DNA of 6,201 bases from positions 1 through 6,201 of the forward strand of contig CAMJIC010000150.1 in assembly GCA_946405675.1 (NCBI GenBank), written 5' to 3'. The DNA comes from an uncultured Clostridia bacterium. Lineage in GTDB: Bacteria > Bacillota > Clostridia > Lachnospirales > Lachnospiraceae. Shown here in pieces: positions 1-4,283 of the stretch (position 1 is its first letter; each line of letters opens with the position of its first letter). Made by a program: the position numbers and the translations under genes. Below the pieces are notes generated by a model. The model was not told where the DNA came from and searched no databases. It saw only the letters and a list, made by a program, of their open reading frames with translations.

Positions 1-46
1 TCGCGTATTTATAACAAATATAGACAGTTATTATAATAACGAGCAT
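1..46 (-). CDS. Possible start of a divergent gene, cut by the left edge
   Basis: On the minus strand an ATG at 46-44 opens a frame that stays open to the window edge, giving 15 residues (MLVIIITVYICYKYA). These are hydrophobic and could be the start of a membrane segment. A strong purine-rich site, AAGGAGGGG, lies at 68-60, but its spacing to the ATG is about 13 nt, longer than usual. An in-frame TAG sits one codon before the ATG, so no earlier start exists in this frame. An extended -10-like TGGTATGAT on the minus strand at 112-104 could drive it. With only 46 bases visible, no family can be named and the gene may not be real. Confidence 0.2.
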   Translation of the reverse strand, partial: MLVIIITVYICYKYA

Positions 47-127
47 ACACTAATTAAAACCCCTCCTTGCGTTGCTGTCTGACGTTTCTGCCTGACTATT
101 CTCATCATACCATACATCGGAGTCAAA

Positions 128-193
128 ATGAAACGCTTCGGCGTACATCCGCAGTTCAGTTGGGAGCTGTCCAGAAATGATGCTGCATTTTAG
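128..193 (+). other. Dubious 21-codon ORF in the left non-coding stretch
   Basis: An ATG at 128 follows CGGAG at 118-122 with 5-nt spacing and reads MKRFGVHPQFSWELSRNDAAF before TAG. The PQFSWEL segment faintly resembles the N-terminal segment of bacterial alpha-L-rhamnosidases (PRFSWEL-like). It could be a decayed remnant, a tiny peptide gene, or chance. No neighbouring frame continues the similarity. The rest of 47-217 shows no other gene. Confidence 0.12.
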
Positions 194-203
194 CTGATAA
201 TAA

Positions 204-215
204 GTGCATATGCAC
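204..215. repeat. 12-bp perfect palindrome upstream of the oxidoreductase gene
   Basis: GTGCATATGCAC is a perfect palindrome ending three bases before the predicted -35 box at 218. Eleven of its bases (TGCATATGCAC) recur at 1088-1098 in the dapL leader. Two copies, each in front of a transcription unit, suggest a shared protein-binding site, but this is inference from position and symmetry only. Confidence 0.3.
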
Positions 216-217
216 AA

Positions 218-246
218 TAGACAACCATTTCGGTCATGATTATGCT
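218..246 (+). promoter_or_regulatory. Sigma-A-like promoter for the oxidoreductase gene
   Basis: TAGACA (218-223, 5 of 6 to TTGACA) and TATGCT (241-246, 4 of 6 to TATAAT) are separated by 17 nt. Transcription would begin near 253 and give a leader of about 80 nt before the ATG at 334. Confidence 0.45.
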
Positions 247-254
247 ATAAGCTG

Positions 255-301
255 AGAGAATTGTCTCTGAGGGACCTGTGATTTGCGGCTGCGTTCCTCA
301 G
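255..301 (+). promoter_or_regulatory. Two overlapping hairpins in the oxidoreductase leader
   Basis: AGAGA (255-259) pairs with TCTCT (264-268) around a 4-nt loop. CTGAGGGA (267-274) pairs with TTCCTCAG (294-301), 8 bp including one G-U. The two hairpins share bases 267-268. Neither is followed by a T-run, so they are not terminators. Their function is unknown and chance folding is possible. Confidence 0.25.
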
Positions 302-333
302 AATATGGAGAAAGATCAGGGGAGAGATAAACG

Positions 334-888
334 ATGGTTCTATTTATCAATGCATGTGTCCGTGAACAATCAAGAACAAAGCGGCTGGCTGACTGCCTGC
401 TGTCAAAACTGGGAGGGCAGGTGGAGGAAGTTTGCCTGTCAGAGATGACCTTTCCTGTGCCGGATGAAGCTTTTCTGGAGAGGCGGAGCAGCCTGATTGC
501 ATCCGGTGCGTATGATGACCCTTTTTTTGATCTGGGGCGGCAGTTTGCGGCTGCAGATCAGATCGTGATCGCGGCTCCTTACTGGGATCTGTCGTTTCCG
601 GCTGCGCTCAAGCGGTATCTGGAACAGATCTGCGTGGCTGGCCTCACCTTTATGTACACCCCGGAGGGGGTTCCGAAGGGATTATGCAGGGCGAAGAAGC
701 TGTATTATGTCATGACAGCGGGCGGGCAGTATGTTCCGGAGGAATATGGATTCGGATATGTCAAGGCGCTGGCGCAGAACTTTTACGGCATTGATGAGGT
801 GAAGCTGATCAAGGCTGTCGGCCTGGACATTGATGGGGCGGATACGGAAAGGATTATGCGGGAGAGCATCTCAGGCATAACGATTTAG
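334..888 (+). CDS. FMN-dependent NAD(P)H oxidoreductase (flavodoxin-like fold, AzoR/AcpD-like)
   Basis: This is a 184-residue cytosolic flavoprotein of the Flavodoxin_2 (NAD(P)H quinone reductase/azoreductase) superfamily, expected to reduce quinones, azo or nitro compounds using NAD(P)H and bound FMN. Visible hallmarks are the beta-1 strand and phosphate loop VLFINACVREQSRT (residues 2-15), with SRT in place of the usual SxS/T phosphate-binding residues. A central block around 80-106 (AAPYWDLSFPAALKRYLEQI, then AGLTF) matches the family pattern aPMxNxxxPaxLKxyxDxxxxxGxTF, and TAGGQY (128-133) is the flavin-contacting GG loop. The length is slightly below the ~200 residues typical of AzoR. 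The ATG at 334 is supported by AGGGGAGA at about 318-325. The gene has its own predicted promoter and no visible functional link to the downstream operon. The physiological substrate cannot be told from sequence. Confidence 0.85.
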   Translation: MVLFINACVREQSRTKRLADCLLSKLGGQVEEVCLSEMTFPVPDEAFLERRSSLIASGAYDDPFFDLGRQFAAADQIVIAAPYWDLSFPAALKRYLEQICVAGLTFMYTPEGVPKGLCRAKKLYYVMTAGGQYVPEEYGFGYVKALAQNFYGIDEVKLIKAVGLDIDGADTERIMRESISGITI

Positions 889-985
889 GATCTGCAGATA
901 TAGATATAATGATGAATGTGTAAAAAACGGGGTGTGACTTGCAACCAGCGAAGGAGCTGACAGAGCACTTGCGCAGAGTAAATAC
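889..985. other. Intergenic gap without gene or clear terminator
   Basis: This stretch follows the oxidoreductase stop. It contains the 10-bp palindrome ATCTGCAGAT (890-899) and a small hairpin, CAGC (946-949) with GCTG (956-959). Neither is followed by a T-run, so no convincing terminator is visible for the upstream gene. Read-through into the dapL leader would then meet the terminator at 1024-1073. Confidence 0.4.
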
Positions 986-1013
986 TTGACATTCCCGGAA
1001 TAAGTGTTAATAT
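986..1013 (+). promoter_or_regulatory. Strong sigma-A-like promoter of the dapL operon, with an internal dyad
   Basis: A perfect TTGACA -35 box (986-991) is followed after 16 nt by TAATAT (1008-1013) as the -10 box. The start point would be near 1020, only a few bases before the leader hairpin. The spacer holds a perfect 5-1-5 dyad, ATTCC-C-GGAAT (991-1001), overlapping the last base of the -35 box. That placement would suit a repressor operator, though no cognate protein is identified. Confidence 0.7.
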
Positions 1014-1023
1014 CAATTCTCAG

Positions 1024-1073
1024 AAAGACAAAGGCGTCTTCGGAGTAATCCGTGGTATTCTTTGTCTTTTTTT
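1024..1073 (+). terminator. Leader intrinsic terminator (attenuator) before dapL
   Basis: AAAGACAAAG (1024-1033) pairs perfectly over 10 bp with CTTTGTCTTT (1060-1069), and the T-run continues to 1073. The hairpin is symmetric. Above the lower stem lies a weakened, mismatched segment (34-40 against 53-59 of the 1000s). A CGGA/TCCG stem then caps it with GTAA, a GNRA-type tetraloop. It lies immediately after the predicted start point and about 90 nt before dapL, so unless it is disrupted most transcripts should stop here. It cannot coexist with the AAAGGC hexaloop hairpin, which is the expected geometry of antitermination control. Confidence 0.8.
1025..1052 (+). promoter_or_regulatory. Candidate ANTAR-binding antiterminator RNA (two stem-loops)
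   Basis: The first hairpin has stem AAGAC (1025-1029) with GTCTT (1036-1040) and a six-base loop, AAAGGC. This has A at loop position 1 and G at position 4, the established signature of loops bound by ANTAR-domain proteins. It is followed directly by CGG (1041-1043)/CCG (1050-1052) with six-base loop AGTAAT, where position 4 is A, not G, so the second half departs from the consensus. The first hairpin uses the 5' arm of the terminator at 1024-1073, so the two folds exclude each other. An ANTAR protein is encoded in the same gene group. The assignment rests on structure read by eye plus context. Confidence 0.6.
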
Positions 1074-1087
1074 GTATTATTTTAGAC

Positions 1088-1098
1088 TGCATATGCAC
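1088..1098. repeat. Second copy of the TGCATATGCAC motif in the dapL leader
   Basis: TGCATATGCAC matches 11 bases of the palindrome at 204-215. It contains the 10-bp palindrome TGCATATGCA and sits just after the leader terminator, about 67 nt before the dapL start. Confidence 0.3.
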
Positions 1099-1130
1099 TG
1101 AGGATTGAAACGCATCGGCAGTTGGCACAT

Positions 1131-1143
1131 TCACGATTCGTGA
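1131..1143. repeat. 6-1-6 inverted repeat just before the dapL ribosome-binding site
   Basis: TCACGATTCGTGA is a perfect dyad with a one-base centre. As RNA it would form a 5-bp hairpin with a 3-base loop, ending 8 nt before the AAGGA of the dapL ribosome-binding region. It could be a protein-binding site or a small structure near the translation start. No function can be assigned. Confidence 0.35.
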
Positions 1144-1164
1144 TGGCATGGAAAGGAATGGGGT

Positions 1165-2379
1165 ATGGCAAAGGCGAATCAGAATTATCTCAAGCTTCCC
1201 GGCAGCTATCTTTTTTCCATGATCGGGAAGAAGATCGGGGAATACCAGCAGCAGCACCCGGATGCGGACATTATCCGTCTTGGCATCGGAGACGTGACAC
1301 AGCCGATTGCGCCGGCTGTGATCAGGGCACTGCATGAGGCGGTTGATGAGATGGGCAGTCCGGATACGTTCAGAGGCTATGCGCCGGATCTGGGATATGA
1401 GTTCCTGCGGTCCGTGATCTCCCGGAAGGATTACAGGGAGCGGGGCTGTGATATTTCTGCTGAGGAGATCTTTATTTCGGATGGAGCCAAATGTGACTGC
1501 GGAAACATCCAGGAGATTTTTGACATGGAGAACCGGATTGCTGTCTGTGATCCGGTGTATCCGGTTTATGTGGATTCCAATGTCATGGCCGGAAGGACGG
1601 GGGCTTACGATTCCGAGGCGGGACGGTTTTGTGATGTCATCTATATGCCTTGTACAGAGCAGAATGGTTTTGTGCCGGAGCTTCCGGATCAGATCCCGGA
1701 CCTGATTTATCTGTGCTTTCCAAACAACCCAACCGGTGCGGTGATGGGTAAGGGGATGCTGCAGGAATGGGTGGATTACGCGAGGCTGCATGGTTCGGTG
1801 ATCTTGTATGACGCAGCGTATGAAGCCTATATCTCGGATGGGGAAATTCCGCACAGCATCTATGAATGCGAGGGAGCCAGAGAGTGTGCGATCGAGTTCC
1901 GGTCATTTTCAAAGACAGCCGGTTTTACCGGCCTTCGTCTGGGCTTTACGGTTGTACCGAAGGAATTGAAGGCAGATGGCATCGCTCTGTGGCCACTGTG
2001 GGCGAGACGGCATGGCACGAAGTATAATGGAGCTCCGTACATCATTCAGCGTGCTGGAGAAGCTGTGTATTCGGATGAGGGCAGACGGCAGGTGATGGGG
2101 CAGGTCGCATATTACATGGAGAATGCGAGGATCATCTATGAGGGATTAAAGGAAGCGGGCTATACGGTATCCGGAGGCGTAAATGCGCCGTATATCTGGC
2201 TGAAAACGCCAGGCGGCATGAAGAGCTGGGAGTTCTTTGATGCGCTTCTTGAAAGGGCGAATGTTGTCGGAACGCCGGGCTCCGGGTTCGGGCCTCATGG
2301 GGAGCATTATTTCCGTCTGACTGCTTTTGGAGACAGAGAGCGAACCATGGAAGCGGTGGAACGGATCAGGCGGATGTGA
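1165..2379 (+). CDS. dapL: LL-diaminopimelate aminotransferase
   Basis: This is a PLP-dependent class-I aminotransferase that converts tetrahydrodipicolinate plus L-glutamate directly to LL-diaminopimelate plus 2-oxoglutarate, in the short cytosolic route to lysine and meso-DAP for peptidoglycan. At 404 residues it has the normal family length. The N-terminal LKLPGSYLFSMIGKK (9-23) and DIIRLGIGDVTQPI (35-48) are diagnostic of DapL. Other expected sites are SDGAKCDCGNIQ (105-116) for PLP phosphate, FPNNPTG (185-191) with N187, YDAAYEAYI (215-223) with D216 and Y219, SFSKTAGFTGLRLGF (247-261) with Schiff-base K250, and the C-terminal substrate-carboxylate arginine R384 in HYFRLTAFG. The ATG at 1165 follows GAAAGGA (1151-1157) at 7-nt spacing and gives the conserved N-terminus. 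It is the first gene after the attenuated leader, and the next gene starts 37 nt after its stop. Confidence 0.95.
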   Translation: MAKANQNYLKLPGSYLFSMIGKKIGEYQQQHPDADIIRLGIGDVTQPIAPAVIRALHEAVDEMGSPDTFRGYAPDLGYEFLRSVISRKDYRERGCDISAEEIFISDGAKCDCGNIQEIFDMENRIAVCDPVYPVYVDSNVMAGRTGAYDSEAGRFCDVIYMPCTEQNGFVPELPDQIPDLIYLCFPNNPTGAVMGKGMLQEWVDYARLHGSVILYDAAYEAYISDGEIPHSIYECEGARECAIEFRSFSKTAGFTGLRLGFTVVPKELKADGIALWPLWARRHGTKYNGAPYIIQRAGEAVYSDEGRRQVMGQVAYYMENARIIYEGLKEAGYTVSGGVNAPYIWLKTPGGMKSWEFFDALLERANVVGTPGSGFGPHGEHYFRLTAFGDRERTMEAVERIRRM

Positions 2380-2416
2380 CAGTTCCGGAGGTATAGAGTC
2401 AGAAAGGTCAGGGAAT

Positions 2417-3586
2417 ATGAGCTATACAGTGGATGAAGTACTGAATCATATTGAGGAAGAGGATGTCAGGTTTGTGCGTCTGGCATTCAGGGATGCGTTT
2501 GGTGTTCAGAAAAACATCGCTGTGATGCCGGGAGAGGTGAAAAAGGCATTCGATATCGGCATGCCGATCAATGCCAGGTCTGTTGCAGGATTTTCAGAAA
2601 GCCCGTATGCGTCGCTTTATCTGAAGCCGGATCCTGATACGCTGACCATCCTTCCGTGGCGTTCGGAAAGCGGAAAGGTTCTGCGCATGTTCTGTGATGT
2701 CTGTACGCCGGAGGGAGACGTATATGCATCTGACACAAGACTTCTCCTGAAGAAGGCTGAAGAGAGGGCAAAAAAAGCGGGGATCGCGTTTCGCTTCGGA
2801 ACGGAGAGCGAGTTCTATTTATTCTTGAAGGATGAAAATGGAAATCCGACAAAGATCCCCTATGATCATGCGGGTTATCTTGACATCGCGCCGGATGACA
2901 GGTGCGAAAATATCAGGCGGGAGATCAACCTGACGATTGAGCGAATGGGACTTACCCCGGAACGGTCCCATCACGAACGCGGCCCCGGACAGAATGAGAT
3001 AGATTTCCACTATGCGAAGCCTTTAAAGGCTGCTGACCAGATCACAACCTTCAAAATGGCTGTCAGAACCATAGCAGACCGGTATGGGCTTTTCGCGGAT
3101 TTCTCACCCATGCCTTTGCCGGAACAGCCCGGGAATGGATATCATATTAATCTGTATGCAGAACGAAAGGACGGAGAAGACGTGGCGCTCATGGCAGCTG
3201 CGGGAATCCTGGAGGTGATCAGGGATATCACGGTTTTTCTCAATCCCACAGATGATTCCTATTCAAGGCTTGGAAGCAATACCGCGCCTGACCGGGTGAA
3301 CTGGTCCAGGGAAGGAAAATCCGAGCTGATGTATATCGAATCCTTTCATGGGAGGACACGGGCGGAATTGCGGTCGCCTGATGCGTCGGGCAATCCATAT
3401 CTCGTCTATGCGCTTTTGATTCATGCAGGACTGTCGGGAATTGAACGCAGCCTGCCGCTCCCGGAAGCGGACGGGGACCTTCTTCCGTCATCCAGAAAGG
3501 AGGCGGGGATCGCTGCCATGAAAAGTGCGTTTGTACAGCAGTTTGTTCCGGAAGAGATCCTTCGTGTGTACTGTAATCAGCAGTGA
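2417..3586 (+). CDS. Class-I glutamine synthetase family protein, short and active-site-divergent
   Basis: The family joins ammonia or an amine to glutamate with ATP. An open frame begins at 2327 inside dapL, but the ATG at 2417, preceded by AAAGG (2403-2407), gives the family N-terminus. At 389 residues it is well short of the ~440 of GSI-alpha enzymes; much of the C-terminal tail is missing and there is no adenylylation segment. The beta-grasp domain has RLAFRDAFG (21-29), with D26 at the ammonium-site Asp. Metal ligands are present: E130 and E132 (GTESEF), E187 and E194 (SHHERGPGQNEIDF), H243 (GNGYHIN) and E317 (RAELRSPD, with R319). However, the flap normally RLVPGYEAP reads RLGSNTAP (284-291), so the catalytic flap Glu aligns with Thr. 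The segment normally NRSxxxR reads GKSELMY (300-306), losing two conserved Arg. It may be a glutamine synthetase, another gamma-glutamyl ligase, or a regulatory homologue. It lies between dapL and the ANTAR gene. Confidence 0.85.
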   Translation: MSYTVDEVLNHIEEEDVRFVRLAFRDAFGVQKNIAVMPGEVKKAFDIGMPINARSVAGFSESPYASLYLKPDPDTLTILPWRSESGKVLRMFCDVCTPEGDVYASDTRLLLKKAEERAKKAGIAFRFGTESEFYLFLKDENGNPTKIPYDHAGYLDIAPDDRCENIRREINLTIERMGLTPERSHHERGPGQNEIDFHYAKPLKAADQITTFKMAVRTIADRYGLFADFSPMPLPEQPGNGYHINLYAERKDGEDVALMAAAGILEVIRDITVFLNPTDDSYSRLGSNTAPDRVNWSREGKSELMYIESFHGRTRAELRSPDASGNPYLVYALLIHAGLSGIERSLPLPEADGDLLPSSRKEAGIAAMKSAFVQQFVPEEILRVYCNQQ

Positions 3587-3611
3587 GAAACCATGAGTTG
3601 AGAGTGAAGAC

Positions 3612-4196
3612 ATGTCCAGAGAAGAACAGATTCAACATTCTATCCTGGCAGTGTCCGGGGATCAGAAGATCTTTCCTCTGATCAGAAGATCGCTTCAGAG
3701 CAACCGTATTGCGTCAATGGAATATGCAGACAATGCTGCTGGTGCCAGAAGGAGGATTCTGGAACGTTATTATACGATTCTGGTGATCAATTCTCCGCTT
3801 GCGGATGAATCCGGTGTAGAGCTTGCAATGGATGCCGCAATCCAATACAGTATATCGGTTCTTCTGATCGTGCCGGGCAATACCTATACACAAGCATTGG
3901 AACGTGTAACGGACTATGGGATCCTCGTGATCGATAAGCCTTTCCCGGTTTCCCGCATCGGGCATGCAATGCGTTTTCTGTCTGCTCATCAGGACAGGCT
4001 GAAGAAGCTGGAGCGGCAGGTACAGGCAGCCGAAGATAAAGTGCAGGAGATCAGGCTGATTGACAAGGCGAAGTTTCTCCTTGTTGAGCGTGAGCATATG
4101 ACAGAAAACGAAGCACATCGATATATCGGGAAACAGGCCATGAACAATGGGGTTTCAAGGAAGCGGATCGCACAGCAGCTCCTTGACGATGAATAG
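3612..4196 (+). CDS. ANTAR-domain RNA-binding antiterminator with a degenerate receiver domain (NitR-like)
   Basis: This 194-residue regulator has a receiver-like fold (about 9-124), a charged coiled-coil-like linker (about 126-147) and a C-terminal ANTAR domain (about 147-191). The ANTAR pattern is clear: DKAKFLLVEREHMTENEAHRYI, then KQAM and RIAQQLL, with A153, K154, A168, A176 and A187 at the usual conserved positions. ANTAR proteins bind paired hexaloop hairpins in nascent RNA and block intrinsic termination. In the receiver, the acidic cluster after beta-1 is reduced to SGD (15-17) and the phosphoacceptor position holds N60 (LVINSPLADESG). The beta-5 lysine is retained (K109 in DKPF). 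Control by phosphorylation is therefore unlikely, and ligand binding or protein contact (for example with the adjacent GS-like protein) is more plausible. ANTAR genes beside glnA are known in Clostridium. The start is 25 nt after the previous stop, with a weak ribosome-binding site (GAGAGTGAAG). The likely target is the leader at 1025-1052. Confidence 0.88.
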   Translation: MSREEQIQHSILAVSGDQKIFPLIRRSLQSNRIASMEYADNAAGARRRILERYYTILVINSPLADESGVELAMDAAIQYSISVLLIVPGNTYTQALERVTDYGILVIDKPFPVSRIGHAMRFLSAHQDRLKKLERQVQAAEDKVQEIRLIDKAKFLLVEREHMTENEAHRYIGKQAMNNGVSRKRIAQQLLDDE

Positions 4197-4213
4197 CAGC
4201 GATGAATAGCAGC
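4188..4213 (+). repeat. 13-bp perfect tandem duplication at the ANTAR gene stop
   Basis: GATGAATAGCAGC occurs twice back to back (4188-4200 and 4201-4213). The first copy carries the TAG stop (4194-4196) of the ANTAR gene. The second copy lies in the spacer and leaves the protein unchanged. It looks like a recent slippage duplication. Confidence 0.9.
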
Positions 4214-4283
4214 ATAGTGAGAAATGTGAAGCATTCCGAATCGATTGGGGGTGCCCGCAGTTGCATGATATGGAGAACGGAAA

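Noticed and set aside
48..50. GTG at 50-48 on the minus strand as start of the left-edge gene
   Set aside because: It has better spacing to the AAGGAGG site but reaches a TAA after 13 codons.
946..959. CAGC-GAAGGA-GCTG hairpin with a six-base loop upstream of the dapL promoter, as an additional ANTAR loop
   Set aside because: The loop begins with G, not A, and it lies upstream of the predicted transcription start, so it would not be in the dapL transcript.
871..1854. Long minus-strand open frame (327 codons) opposite dapL
   Set aside because: It lies antisense to a strongly supported dapL, shows no recognisable motif and is a codon-usage shadow.
2327..2416. Longer open frame ahead of the glutamine-synthetase-like gene (30 extra codons)
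   Set aside because: The extra residues overlap the end of dapL, are low-complexity Gly/Ser/Glu and do not resemble the family N-terminus; the ATG at 2417 has a suitable AAAGG and gives the expected start.
3660..3691. GATCAGAAGATC repeated at 3660-3671 and 3680-3691 inside the ANTAR gene
   Set aside because: The copies are 20 nt apart and in different frames (DQKI versus part of IRRS), with GATC-rich codons common here; most likely chance.
4214..4283. Possible separate promoter or terminator between the ANTAR gene and glmS
   Set aside because: Only weak -10-like GATATG next to the ribosome-binding site and a 4-bp hairpin without T-run were found; a start there would fall past the ribosome-binding site.
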